Positions 7,717-15,189 are shown, numbered from the stretch's first letter. The stretch is DNA of 16,743 nt from Candidatus Zixiibacteriota bacterium (GCA_020341875.1 CP070839.1:1930919-1947661); one strand, 5' to 3'. The notes: generated by a model not told the origin, from the sequence alone. Translations and numbers: made by a program.

Positions 7717-8820
7717 TTGGATTCTTCCGAGCTGAAAAGCTGGCTGGCTCTTTCCACCGTCCCGAAGATCGGGCCGATTCGCTATGTCTCCTTGGTCAGG
7801 CATTTCGGCTCCCCGGAGAAGGTGTTGGCCGCGTCCGCGAAGGAGCTGGCCGAGCTGCCTGACGTGGGACCCGTTACTGCGTCCGGCATAAAGAACAATG
7901 TCTCCTGGGAAACGGCGGAGGAACAGCTCGGTCTTTGTGAGAAAACCAAGGTGCAGATCGTCACCTTCAAAGACGAAAGCTATCCAAAGAACCTTCTCAC
8001 CATCTACGATCCGCCCCCCTTCCTCTTCGTCGGAGGAGAAATCAAGGAGGAGGATCAGAATGCCGTGGCCATCGTGGGCTGCCGCTCCGCCTCGCCTTAC
8101 GGAAGAAAGATCACCGAGAGGATCGGGAGAGAGCTGGTGCGCAGGGGAATCACCATAGTCAGTGGCATGGCACGGGGCATCGATTCCATCGGCCACCTGG
8201 CTGCCCTAAAGGAGAAGGGACGAACCCTGGCCGTATTCGGATCGGGCTTAGACGTGCTGTACCCACCGGAAAACAGGAAGCTGGCCGGGCAGATCAGGTC
8301 TTCCGGGGCCGTCATATCCGAGTTCCTTTTGGGGACAAAACCCGAGGCACCGAACTTTCCCAGGCGCAACAGACTGATAAGCGGCCTCTCTCTGGGCGTG
8401 GTGATAGTCGAGGCAGGAAACAGAAGTGGAGCCCTGCTGACCGCTCAGTGCGCCTTAGAACAGAACCGTGAAGTCTTTGCCATCCCGGGTAACCTGGATT
8501 CGGAAAACAGCCAGGGAACCAACAGATTGATAAAAGAGGGAGCCAAGCTGGTAACCGCGGTGGAGGATATCCTGGAGGAGTTGCGAATATCCACCCAGAC
8601 AGAACCATCCAGCCCCCTGGTACAGACCAAAAGAGATCTGTCCGGTCTTTCCGAGGCGGAGAAAAGCATGTTCAAACTCATCTCGGATGAGCCTTATCAC
8701 ATAGATAAGATCGCCTCGCAAGCCTCTGTCGGCGTGCCCGAGGCCCTATCCACGCTGTTGTCGCTGGAGCTTAAGGGCCTGGTCAAACAGCTTTCCGGGA
8801 AGATCTTTGTACGAGCCTAG
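7717..8820 (+). CDS. dprA: DNA processing protein DprA (Smf)
   Basis: DprA binds incoming single-stranded DNA during natural transformation and loads RecA; it is also conserved in bacteria not known to be competent. The 367-residue protein has an N-terminal helical/SAM-like part (VPKIGPIRYVSLVRHFGS with LPDVGPVTASGI), then the Rossmann-like DprA core, and a C-terminal winged-helix region (about residues 310-367). In the core, the usual GSR is GCRSAS at 121-126, followed by SGMARGID at 149-156, HLAAL, FPRRNRLISGLS, RSGALLTAQ and IPGNLDS with GTNRLI. The start is a TTG at 7717, supported by GAGG (7705-7708) eight bases upstream and by alignment of the N terminus with family members. It ends in TAG. 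topA often follows dprA; here a 207-base spacer and ptsH do. Confidence 0.94.
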   Translation: MDSSELKSWLALSTVPKIGPIRYVSLVRHFGSPEKVLAASAKELAELPDVGPVTASGIKNNVSWETAEEQLGLCEKTKVQIVTFKDESYPKNLLTIYDPPPFLFVGGEIKEEDQNAVAIVGCRSASPYGRKITERIGRELVRRGITIVSGMARGIDSIGHLAALKEKGRTLAVFGSGLDVLYPPENRKLAGQIRSSGAVISEFLLGTKPEAPNFPRRNRLISGLSLGVVIVEAGNRSGALLTAQCALEQNREVFAIPGNLDSENSQGTNRLIKEGAKLVTAVEDILEELRISTQTEPSSPLVQTKRDLSGLSEAEKSMFKLISDEPYHIDKIASQASVGVPEALSTLLSLELKGLVKQLSGKIFVRA

Positions 8821-8985
8821 ATTCACTAAGAAAGGCAATCGGTTTTGGCAGAAGTTGATGCAGTCTCCAGCCTGCCGATACAAGTAAGAGACGAGTTCTG
8901 GCAGAGGTTCTTGGGTTTTATTCCTTGAATTTGTCCAACCGCTTGCATTTCTCCGTCATTTGACTTAAATTGCAGGGTAGGCCCG

Positions 8986-9013
8986 TTTGCTCTGCGGTGC
9001 GGAGAAGAGCAAA
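8986..9013 (+). promoter_or_regulatory. Hairpin in the ptsH leader
   Basis: TTTGCTCT (8986-8993) and AGAGCAAA (9006-9013) form a perfect 8-bp stem with a 12-base loop; a competing inner stem, TCTGC-GGT-GCGGA, is also possible. The stem ends at the AAAGGTGG stretch that probably serves as the ptsH ribosome-binding site, so it could affect translation. The rest of the 8821-9027 spacer shows no gene. A weak promoter-like pair, TTGCAT (8943-8948) and TTAAAT (8965-8970) with 16 bases between, is not convincing. Confidence 0.35.
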
Positions 9014-9027
9014 GGTGGTCCGCTTAA

Positions 9028-9312
9028 GTGAAGAAAGGTAACGTCTTGGTCGAAAGGGAGATTCAGGTCACCAATAAATTGGGACTCCACGCCCGTCCGG
9101 CTGCCATGCTGGTGCAGACGGCGTCCAAATTCAAATCGGAGATCAAGCTGAAAAAAGAGGACCTGGAGGCAAATGCCAAGAGCATCCTGAGCGTGATGAT
9201 GCTGGCTGCGGAGGTGGGAAGCTATGTGATCATCAAGGCCCAGGGTGAGGACGAAGAACAGGCGGTGGAAGCACTGGCCAAACTGTTCGAAGAGAAGTTC
9301 GGAGAGGAATAG
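9028..9312 (+). CDS. ptsH: Phosphocarrier protein HPr
   Basis: HPr receives a phosphoryl group from enzyme I on a histidine and passes it to PTS permeases or regulatory targets. The 94-residue protein matches HPr in length and sequence. The active-site His21 is in NKLGLHARPA. Ser52 in NAKSILSVMMLAA corresponds to the serine phosphorylated by HPr kinase in bacteria that have that enzyme. There are about six extra residues at the N terminus. The start is a GTG at 9028 with a G-rich site (AAAGGTGG) about ten bases upstream, behind a hairpin. The TAG stop is followed directly by the enzyme I start with no gap, so the two are translationally coupled. No permease gene is visible, so this pair may serve a regulatory or partial PTS. 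Confidence 0.94.
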   Translation: MKKGNVLVEREIQVTNKLGLHARPAAMLVQTASKFKSEIKLKKEDLEANAKSILSVMMLAAEVGSYVIIKAQGEDEEQAVEALAKLFEEKFGEE

Positions 9313-10572
9313 GTGAAGAAACCGGATAAGCAGGTTTGCGTCATATATCGAGGTACTCCGGCCTCGCCCGGGGTAGTGATAGGGAAGATGCTTCTTCTCG
9401 ACCGTGAGAGCATCGAGGTGGTCCGGGAGACGATTCCGGAGAACGAGGTGGAGAAAGAGATTCTGAGGTTCAGGAAGGCGCTGAGCGACACCAAAGAGGA
9501 GGTACTAAAGATAAAGGAAAAGGTGGCAAAGAGGATTGACCCGGATCATGCCAAGATATTCGATGCCCAGATAATGATAATAGAAGACGATTGGATCAAC
9601 GATGCAGTAGTCCAGAGAATCAAGAAGGGCCGAAACAATGCCGAGTTCGTTTACCGGAGGGTGATCGACCAATCCATAGAGACATTGTCCTCTTCCAAGG
9701 ATGAATACTTGAAGGAGAGGATAATGGACATAAATGCGGTGGCCAACCGTCTTATCTATAATCTTCTGGGCATAAAGCGGCTTACCCCGGAGAGCATCGG
9801 CTCTCCGGTGATTCTGGTTGCCAGATCCTTGTCCCCCGGCGACGTGGTGCACATGAAGAAGGAGAGCATCCTGGCGTTTGCCACCGACATGGGGGGTGGA
9901 ACCTCGCACGTGGCTCTCCTGGCCAAGTCGATGGGCATCCCGGCGGTGGTGGGACTGAAGAACTTCTTTGATCAGGCCCAGGACAAGCAGAATATCATCC
10001 TGGATGGAATGAAGGGTGAGGTGGTCATCTGTCCGGATGAGCAGACCCTTAAAGAATACGAGAGGAGAAGAAAGTACATCCTCCGGAAGACTGAAGAGCT
10101 CTCTCAGCTCAAGCTCCTTCCCGCTGAGACACAGGACGGGAAAAGAATAGAGCTTTCCGCCAACATTGAGCTACCCGCCGACACCGATTTTGCCTTAGAA
10201 TATGGCGCCGAAGGCGTGGGCTTGTTCCGAACCGAGTACCTGTATATCGCCCGATCCGACTTCCCCACCGAGGAGGAGCAATACCAGGCTTATCGGGACG
10301 TTGCGGAAAAGGTACATCCCAAATCGGTTATCCTGCGGACCTTTGATCTGGGCGGAGATAAATTCGATGGACACGCGGAAGGCGTGTACGAGACCAACCC
10401 CTTCCTGGGCTGGCGAGCCATCCGCGCCTGCCTGGATCTTCCCGAGATGTTCAAGGTCCAGTTAAGAGCCATGCTTAAAGCCAGCGACAGAAAGAACATC
10501 AAGATCATGTTCCCCATGATCTCGGAGGTGGGGGAGCTTTTGAAGGCTAAGGCCATCTTGGATGAGGCCTAG
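9313..10572 (+). CDS. ptsI: PTS enzyme I, N-terminal 419 residues, cut by in-frame TAG
   Basis: Enzyme I autophosphorylates from phosphoenolpyruvate and transfers the phosphate to HPr. This part holds the N-terminal HPr-binding helical domain (GTPASPGVVIG start; residues to about 150), the swivelling phosphohistidine domain with His199 in GGGTSHVALLAKSMGIPAVVG, and the first part of the PEP-binding barrel with GVGLFRTEYLYI, RTFDLGGDK and NPFLGWRAIR. It then meets TAG at 10570-10572, in the middle of the barrel. The same frame stays open afterwards and encodes the expected rest of enzyme I. Numbering is offset by a constant ten from the E. coli protein on both sides (His189 to 199, Cys502 to 512), so nothing appears inserted or deleted. 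The start is a GTG directly after the ptsH stop, with GGAGAGG upstream. On its own this fragment lacks the catalytic Cys and should not be functional. Confidence 0.9.
   Translation: MKKPDKQVCVIYRGTPASPGVVIGKMLLLDRESIEVVRETIPENEVEKEILRFRKALSDTKEEVLKIKEKVAKRIDPDHAKIFDAQIMIIEDDWINDAVVQRIKKGRNNAEFVYRRVIDQSIETLSSSKDEYLKERIMDINAVANRLIYNLLGIKRLTPESIGSPVILVARSLSPGDVVHMKKESILAFATDMGGGTSHVALLAKSMGIPAVVGLKNFFDQAQDKQNIILDGMKGEVVICPDEQTLKEYERRRKYILRKTEELSQLKLLPAETQDGKRIELSANIELPADTDFALEYGAEGVGLFRTEYLYIARSDFPTEEEQYQAYRDVAEKVHPKSVILRTFDLGGDKFDGHAEGVYETNPFLGWRAIRACLDLPEMFKVQLRAMLKASDRKNIKIMFPMISEVGELLKAKAILDEA
10570..10572 (+). other. In-frame amber codon inside ptsI (codon 420)
   Basis: The codon lies in ...ILDEA-TAG-EDLRRE..., where enzyme I homologues have a helix with Lys, Gln or Glu. 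A single substitution from AAG, CAG or GAG gives TAG. The TAG and the following GAGG create AGGAGG, a perfect Shine-Dalgarno sequence, but no ATG/GTG/TTG start lies at a useful distance; the next in-frame one is the GTG at 10618. TAG is also used as the apparent true stop of folE, dprA, ptsH and two membrane genes here, so wholesale amber reassignment is unlikely. Confidence 0.85.
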
Positions 10573-10617
10573 GAGGATCTGAGGCGGGAGAGCATTCCGT
10601 TCGACGAAAACGTTCCG

Positions 10618-11091
10618 GTGGGGATAATGGTGGAGATACCTTCGGCCGCGCTGGCAGGTGACGCGTTGGCCAAAGCTTGCGACTTTTTCAGCATCGGTAC
10701 CAACGATCTGATTCAGTACACCCTGGCGGTGGATCGGGGCAATGAGAAGATCGCCCATCTTTATAAGGGATTTCATCCGGCGGTGCTGAAGCTGATCAAG
10801 TTGAGCGTTGATGCCGCTCACCGCAACGGCATCTGGGTGGGCTTGTGCGGAGAGATGGCCGCCGATCCGCTGGCCACCATGCTTCTGGTGGGCATGGGAG
10901 TGGACGAGCTATCCACCTCCGGCATGGCCATACCGGAGATTAAGAAAATCATCCGCTCGGTAAGGCTCGAAGATGCCAAAGCCCACGCCCAGCACGTTCT
11001 CGAGCTCTCCAGCGTGGACGAGATAGAGAGATTCTTAAGCGAGGATTACGCCAAGAGGTTCGGAAAGGATAACAAAAACAGGCCCACTTGA
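10618..11091 (+). CDS. ptsI: PTS enzyme I, C-terminal part downstream of the TAG
   Basis: This is in the same frame as the upstream ptsI part; enzyme I-like sequence begins immediately after the stop, at 10573 (EDLRRESIPFDENVPVG). The earliest conventional start codon is the GTG at 10618, which lies inside a beta strand of the barrel, so independent translation to a folded protein is doubtful. It carries the PEP-binding elements of the family: MVEIPSAALAGD, FFSIGTNDLIQYTLAVDRGN, and the catalytic Cys (512 in full-length numbering) in GLCGEMAADP. It ends with the helical dimerisation region and a TGA stop. The full frame 9313-11091 would encode 592 residues, the normal enzyme I length. Treat both parts as one gene that is mutated, mis-sequenced or read through. 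Confidence 0.85.
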   Translation: MGIMVEIPSAALAGDALAKACDFFSIGTNDLIQYTLAVDRGNEKIAHLYKGFHPAVLKLIKLSVDAAHRNGIWVGLCGEMAADPLATMLLVGMGVDELSTSGMAIPEIKKIIRSVRLEDAKAHAQHVLELSSVDEIERFLSEDYAKRFGKDNKNRPT

Positions 11092-11113
11092 TCGCGGCCT
11101 TTGAGTGAGTTTC

Positions 11114-11146
11114 GTTCCGGTCAAGAATGAAGGTCCGTCCCGGAAC
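11114..11146 (+). other. Inverted repeat between ptsI and the isomerase gene
   Basis: GTTCCGG (11114-11120) and CCGGAAC (11140-11146) form a perfect 7-bp stem with a 19-base loop. No T-run follows. It may be a weak transcript-end structure or a dyad site. Confidence 0.3.
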
Positions 11147-11189
11147 ATCTGATTCGAGTCGGTCGTTTGAATGAAAGGGTAAATAGCCG

Positions 11190-12260
11190 GTGCATCCTCT
11201 GGACGATTTGGAAGGAATCAAAAGGTCAGATCAGGGCGGAATGTACGATTGTGTGTATGGTTTTCCTTCTCAGTTCGGGGATGCGCTGAAGCGCACCAAA
11301 AAGGTCCAGATTCCCGACTGGGACAGGGATGACATAAGCAACATAGTCGTGGCTGGCCTGGGCGGATCGGCCATTGGCGGGGATCTCGTCCGTTCATACC
11401 TTGCGGACAGACTGGAAGTTCCCATCTTCATCTGCAGAAACTATACCCTCCCTAATTTCGTGGGATCGTCATCCTTGGTCTTCGTGTCCAGCTACTCCGG
11501 AGACACGGAGGAGACTCTCTCTGCTTTTAAGGACGCGTCAGAGAGGGGCACCAAGATCATCTGCATGACATCCAACGGCAAAATAGGAGATATCTCCTCC
11601 CGCCAGAAAATCCCTTGTGTTCGGCTGCCCCAGGGCTTTCAACCCCGTGCTGCACTGGGTTACTCTTTTGTACCGGTGCTGGCCATGCTGGAGAGATGCG
11701 GATTCGTCGAGGGCGAGGAGGCAAACATTCATGAGGCCGGAGAGTTTCTTGCCGGCAGCAGAGACAAATATCGAGTGGAGGTCGGCACCGATGAGAATGA
11801 GGCGAAAAAGCTTGCGCAGAAACTTCACGGAAAATTGCCCATAATCTACGCTGCCTGTGATCGTTTCGACGCGGTCTCCACCAGATGGAAAGGTCAGTTC
11901 TGCGAAAACGCGAAGATGCTCGCGTTCAATAACGTTTTTCCGGAATTCAACCATAATGAACTAGTGGGTTGGAAGGTCCTATCAGATTACCGGGACCATC
12001 TGATCGTGGTGATGTTGAAAGACAGAGAAGACCATCCGCGCATCAAAAGAAGGATGGAGATCGTCAAGGGTATCATTGAGGGCCAGAAGGTCGAAGTGGT
12101 AGAAAAGAAAAGCTCCGGAGAGAATCTTCTCTCCCGGATGTTCTCTCTGATCCAGCTGGGAGACTTCGCCAGCTTCTATCTGGCCGTATTGAACAAGGAA
12201 GACCCATCGCCGGTCAAGGTGATCGACTATTTGAAGGAAGAGTTGGCAAAGCAATCATAA
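11190..12260 (+). CDS. Bifunctional phosphoglucose/phosphomannose isomerase
   Basis: This SIS-fold enzyme family interconverts glucose-6-phosphate or mannose-6-phosphate with fructose-6-phosphate and is typical of archaea and assorted bacteria lacking a classical long Pgi. The 356-residue product has the short-family length. Two SIS domains are recognisable: the glycine-rich GLGGSAIGGD at 56-65 and the sugar-phosphate-binding SSYSGDTEET at 100-109, then a second domain with FPEFNHNELVGW. The conserved PRAALGYSF motif is also present. The start is a GTG at 11190 with AAGGG about ten bases upstream. It lies 98 bases after ptsI and is followed by a palindromic repeat. It connects the PEP-consuming system and sugar metabolism, but that link is only by position. 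The exact substrate range cannot be read from the sequence. Confidence 0.88.
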   Translation: MHPLDDLEGIKRSDQGGMYDCVYGFPSQFGDALKRTKKVQIPDWDRDDISNIVVAGLGGSAIGGDLVRSYLADRLEVPIFICRNYTLPNFVGSSSLVFVSSYSGDTEETLSAFKDASERGTKIICMTSNGKIGDISSRQKIPCVRLPQGFQPRAALGYSFVPVLAMLERCGFVEGEEANIHEAGEFLAGSRDKYRVEVGTDENEAKKLAQKLHGKLPIIYAACDRFDAVSTRWKGQFCENAKMLAFNNVFPEFNHNELVGWKVLSDYRDHLIVVMLKDREDHPRIKRRMEIVKGIIEGQKVEVVEKKSSGENLLSRMFSLIQLGDFASFYLAVLNKEDPSPVKVIDYLKEELAKQS

Positions 12261-12269
12261 CGTATTCCT

Positions 12270-12373
12270 TTTGTCATTCTGACCCCGCCTTCGGCGGGGG
12301 AAGAATCTCAAGAATCGAGATGCTTCGCTCCGTCCTGCACCGGAAGGTGCAGGGCTCCGCTCAGCATGACAAA
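12270..12373. repeat. MITE-like/REP-like palindromic repeat, 104 bp
   Basis: The ends are inverted repeats: TTTGTCATTCTGA (12270-12282) against TCAGCATGACAAA (12361-12373), 12 of 13 bases paired. Inside are two perfect hairpins: CCCCGCC-TTC-GGCGGGG (12283-12299) and CCTGCACC-GGAA-GGTGCAGG (12334-12353), the latter with a GNRA-type loop. Between them lie AGAATCTCAAGAATCGAGAT and CTTCGCTCCG words. From memory, elements with these ends recur between genes in many uncultured bacterial genomes. There is no coding capacity, so any mobility would need a transposase acting in trans. Confidence 0.7.
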
Positions 12374-12388
12374 GAGGTGGTTGGCAGC

Positions 12389-12406
12389 CGCACCCTTCAG
12401 GGTGCG
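12389..12406 (+). other. Third hairpin next to the palindromic repeat
   Basis: CGCACCC (12389-12395) and GGGTGCG (12400-12406) pair perfectly around TTCA. It lies just right of the 104-bp repeat and before the gene at 12451, and may be part of the same composite element. No T-run follows. Confidence 0.4.
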
Positions 12407-12450
12407 CGAACCGACACAAAACTCACGAAGGAGAACCCAGAATCAGATTC

Positions 12451-13644
12451 ATGTTCCGAACCCGCAGACTCAAGTACTTGGCTACCTTTCTTGCCCTCCT
12501 CTGTGTCTTGGTTGCTACCGCCCAGTTGGCCGAATCCGAGCAAGATACGCTGGCGATCACCATCGCTCCGCCTGCCGATCTGCTGGTGAAGGATACACCT
12601 GACGATGGCGGTGGGAGCCTTACCCTGACGTGGAAGCTCTCGCCCGACGATACGGAAAAGATCGGTGACATCGGCGGATACGAGATATTTAGGGCCAGCA
12701 GAATAGACACCAGCCTCCAGTTGGTCTCCACGGTCGGCGACAACACCTCTTCCTTTACCGACGTCGGGTTGGAAGGAGGACGAGAATACTCTTATGCCGT
12801 CAGAGCCAGGATGGACGACCTCAATTCTCCTCTGGTCTATTCCAACTTCGCCCGCCCCAGAGTCAATTGGTTCAGAAGCTATCGACTGAATATGTTGGTT
12901 TTGCTCTTGGTCTTCTCCGCATCGGTGCTTCTGTTTATCCGCAGCGCCAAGGGTGGCAAGAGCCTTTTCATCCGGAAGCTAGCCGGACTGGAGGCGGTGG
13001 AGGAGGCGGTGGGAAGAGCCACCGAGATGGGGAAGCCGGTTCTTTTCATTCCGGGGATCTCGGAGTTAGACGAGATTCAAACCATCGCCGGGCTTTCCAT
13101 ACTGGGCCGGGTGGCTCGCATCACCGCACAGTACGAGACTCCCCTGGTGGTGCCGGTGCTCTATCCCATGGCGCTGGCAGCGGCTGGAGAGGTGGTCAAG
13201 GGAGCCTATCTCGACTCGGGTAGGCCGGAGAACTTTAAGCCGGATATTGTGCGCTACGTGGCGGGAGAGCAGTTTGCCTACGTGGCCGCAGTGAACGGAA
13301 TAATGTTGCGGGAGAAACCTGCCGCCAACATTTACATGGGAGCATTCTACGCCGAGTCCTTGCTTTTGGCCGAGACCGGGTTTGACGCCGGAGCGATTCA
13401 GATCGCCGGAACGGCCATGCCGGAGCAGCTCCCCTTCTTCATCGCCGCCTGCGATTATACCCTGATGGGCGAGGAACTCTATGCTGCCAGCGCATATCTT
13501 TCCAAGGAACCCTTGATGTTAGGAAGCCTGAAAGGACAGGACTTAGTCAAGATCATTCTGGTTGGCTGCATCATCCTAGGAGTGGTCTTTGAGGTGCTCC
13601 AGTTGGGTGATGGATTCTTCACGAGGTTGTTTCTGGAGAGATAA
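12451..13644 (+). CDS. FN3-domain membrane protein with DUF6754-like domain
   Basis: The function is unknown. The 397-residue protein begins with a signal peptide (FRTRR, then a hydrophobic core at residues 9-24; likely cleavage after ATA at 24 or QLA at 27). Then comes a fibronectin type III-like beta domain (about 48-138: LTLTWKLSP, GGYEIFRAS, YSYAVRA). A transmembrane helix lies at about 147-166 with positive charges after it (RSAKGGKSLFIRK), then a soluble alpha/beta domain (about 170-365) and a second helix at about 369-386. I recall the soluble part as DUF6754. By the positive-inside rule FN3 is outside and the alpha/beta domain inside. A stretch in that domain (G-A...P...F...L-x-G...AA...LS...P) is echoed in the protein at 15639. 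The start ATG has AAGGAG 16 bases upstream, farther than usual. It heads an operon-like run of membrane genes. Confidence 0.85.
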   Translation: MFRTRRLKYLATFLALLCVLVATAQLAESEQDTLAITIAPPADLLVKDTPDDGGGSLTLTWKLSPDDTEKIGDIGGYEIFRASRIDTSLQLVSTVGDNTSSFTDVGLEGGREYSYAVRARMDDLNSPLVYSNFARPRVNWFRSYRLNMLVLLLVFSASVLLFIRSAKGGKSLFIRKLAGLEAVEEAVGRATEMGKPVLFIPGISELDEIQTIAGLSILGRVARITAQYETPLVVPVLYPMALAAAGEVVKGAYLDSGRPENFKPDIVRYVAGEQFAYVAAVNGIMLREKPAANIYMGAFYAESLLLAETGFDAGAIQIAGTAMPEQLPFFIAACDYTLMGEELYAASAYLSKEPLMLGSLKGQDLVKIILVGCIILGVVFEVLQLGDGFFTRLFLER

Positions 13645-13665
13645 CGACAGAGGCATGAGACAATA

Positions 13666-14286
13666 ATGAAAACGCAGCTTCCCATAGCCATAGCCTTTCT
13701 CTCCGGATTCATCATGGTGATTGCCTTCTTTGTACCGGAGACGAACCTGGAGAACTTCAGCCAGAACCTTCTCACCTTCGTGACCATAGTGGGAGGATTC
13801 ACCCTGCTCTTGGGGATCGTCAGCATCATGCGGGCCAACCTCCAGGCCGTACGAAAAAGAGAAAAGGAATGGGGCTTCAAGCTCCTCCTGATAGTCATGC
13901 TGCTGACTATGTCCATCTCCAGCTTCATCTGGGGAATCCGGGAGGGAACCTTATATCACTGGATGTTTCAGAACATGCAGGCCCCCATGATGTCCACCAT
14001 GTTTTCACTTCTGGCCTTCTTCATTGCCTCCGCCGCCTATCGGGCCTTCAGGGCGCGCACCAGGGAGGCCACCATCCTGCTGGTTACCTCGGTCATCGTG
14101 ATGCTGGGGAGAATTCCCCTGGGACAGTTCCTGTGGGACAAGTTGCCCATATACACCGATTGGATAATGGCCAATCCCAACTTGGCGGTACAGCGGGGGA
14201 TAATCATCGGGGCGGCACTGGGAGCAGCCTCCATGTCGCTGAGGATAATCCTGGGGATTGAGAGAACCTATATGGGAAGAGGATAG
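13666..14286 (+). CDS. Six-TM membrane protein of unknown function
   Basis: The 206-residue product is very hydrophobic, with about six predicted helices: roughly residues 4-24, 34-58, 66-86, 104-124, 130-150 and 168-192. Charged loops include QAVRKREKEWG after helix 2 and RAFRARTRE after helix 4, which places these loops inside by the positive-inside rule. I recognise no catalytic or transport signature. It starts 21 bases after the FN3/DUF6754-like gene and is followed 24 bases later by a one-helix protein, so the three are probably one transcript and may form a complex. It ends in TAG. It is probably a conserved partner of the DUF6754-type protein rather than a classical transporter, but this is inferred from position. 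Confidence 0.8.
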   Translation: MKTQLPIAIAFLSGFIMVIAFFVPETNLENFSQNLLTFVTIVGGFTLLLGIVSIMRANLQAVRKREKEWGFKLLLIVMLLTMSISSFIWGIREGTLYHWMFQNMQAPMMSTMFSLLAFFIASAAYRAFRARTREATILLVTSVIVMLGRIPLGQFLWDKLPIYTDWIMANPNLAVQRGIIIGAALGAASMSLRIILGIERTYMGRG

Positions 14287-14310
14287 CCAGAGAAAGGCAA
14301 ACAGGACCAA

Positions 14311-14550
14311 GTGAGCGAAACTGAGGAAAGAGAAGACCTGAGATTGAAGCGCAAGGTCAGGCCCAAATTCCATAAGGCCTTGATCATTGCCCTGATAATA
14401 AGTCTCATCCTCGCGGTGATACTTATCATGTTCTTGAGCAGGTACCTTTCCGCTCCGAGGATGGAAGAGAACGGACTGCTGGATCGAACGACTCCGGTGG
14501 TGGTAACGCAGTCCGGCAGTTTGCCTGAGAAAGATGGTTTGTTGTTGTAG
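14311..14550 (+). CDS. Small single-TM protein of unknown function
   Basis: The 79-residue product has a charged cytosolic head (SETEEREDLRLKRKVRPKFHK), one helix at about residues 24-43 (ALIIALIISLILAVILIMFL), and a short extracytoplasmic tail. The start is a GTG at 14311 with AGGA four bases upstream; there is no ATG alternative. It is 24 bases after the six-TM gene and has the same orientation, which supports it as real despite its size. The topology (N in, C out) and size suit an accessory subunit of a membrane complex. No family is recognised. It ends in TAG. Confidence 0.65.
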   Translation: MSETEEREDLRLKRKVRPKFHKALIIALIISLILAVILIMFLSRYLSAPRMEENGLLDRTTPVVVTQSGSLPEKDGLLL

Positions 14551-14561
14551 GTTACCTTAGA

Positions 14562-14581
14562 GTGCAAGCGATCCCTTGCAC
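14562..14581 (+). other. Hairpin before the LiaF-like gene
   Basis: GTGCAAG (14562-14568) and CTTGCAC (14575-14581) form a perfect 7-bp stem with a 6-base loop, ending nine bases before the GGAGG ribosome-binding site at 14591-14595. It might tune translation or mark a transcript boundary. There is no T-run. Confidence 0.35.
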
Positions 14582-14600
14582 CGTGTTGCAGGAGGGAAAG

Positions 14601-15173
14601 ATGAGACGGAAAAATCTCTGGACAATCGTTTTTGGCATTGTTCTTATCCTGGTCGGCTTCCTGGCCCTTTTGGATAGCCTCGAGTTCATCTCTTTCTGGT
14701 CCGCCCTGGGGAAGCTGTGGCCTCTGATTCTGATCGCACTTGGGGTCTGGCTTCTGTTGAAGAAAAGGTACTTCTCCTGGGACGAGAAGGTTGAGATAAA
14801 GGAAGGCAACAAATACTCCAAGGCCTTCGGCGATTTGAAAATCGATGCCGCAGGGATGGACCCACACGGCATGGACGTGGAGATGGGATTCGGGGATCTG
14901 GACGTAAATCTGACCAAGGCCACCCTTTCCGATCAGGAGAATGTGGTTCACCTGGCGCTCGGATTCGGAGACATCAGGGTGTGGATACCTTCCGAGGTGA
15001 AAGCCAGTATCACGGCCGGCTGCGGAGCGGGAGATATCGACGTCCTGGGAAAAACCGTCGACGGGTTGGGTAAGAGCATGGATCATTGTGATGAGGGTTA
15101 CGATTCAATCCAGAAAAAGCTGCGAATCCGGGTGAAGGCCGGGTTCGGTGACATAAAGGTTTCGAGAGTGTGA
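14601..15173 (+). CDS. LiaF/toast-rack-like membrane protein
   Basis: The 190-residue protein has two N-terminal helices (about 8-25 and 36-53), joined by a short loop with the FWSALGKLWPLILIALGVWLL pattern typical of LiaI/LiaF-type (DUF5668) segments. A beta-rich C-terminal domain follows. That domain contains five spaced copies of a [AG]-[FA]-G-D-[LI] motif (residues 75-79, 96-100, 121-125, 142-146 and 181-185), as expected for the right-handed beta 'toast-rack' fold. Relatives sense or regulate envelope stress in Gram-positive bacteria, but many homologues elsewhere have no known role. The ATG at 14601 is chosen over a GTG at 14562 because GGAGGG is five bases upstream and the GTG lies within a hairpin. 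It may be an unrelated insertion into the membrane cluster or a stress-linked partner. Confidence 0.8.
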   Translation: MRRKNLWTIVFGIVLILVGFLALLDSLEFISFWSALGKLWPLILIALGVWLLLKKRYFSWDEKVEIKEGNKYSKAFGDLKIDAAGMDPHGMDVEMGFGDLDVNLTKATLSDQENVVHLALGFGDIRVWIPSEVKASITAGCGAGDIDVLGKTVDGLGKSMDHCDEGYDSIQKKLRIRVKAGFGDIKVSRV

Positions 15174-15189
15174 GCTCATATGAAATGAC

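Noticed and set aside
7540..8196. Minus-strand 218-codon frame opposite dprA
   Set aside because: It lies mostly antisense to the well-supported DprA core and has low-complexity, non-protein-like composition.
8846..8866. Possible sigma54 promoter (TGGCAGAAGTTGATGC)
   Set aside because: The GG-to-GC distance is 11 rather than 10 bases, and the conserved -24/-12 boxes match poorly.
10570..10572. TAG as a generally reassigned sense codon in this genome
   Set aside because: folE, dprA, ptsH and the genes ending at 14286 and 14550 stop at TAG at positions fitting their expected lengths or the next gene's start.
10618..11091. C-terminal ptsI piece as an independent gene
   Set aside because: It would begin inside a barrel strand. 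Enzyme I-like sequence continues upstream to the TAG, so it is better read as the rest of one interrupted gene.
12283..12300. GC-rich hairpin as an intrinsic terminator for the isomerase gene
   Set aside because: The stem is ideal, but it is followed by GAAGAATC rather than a T-run, and it lies inside a repeat element.
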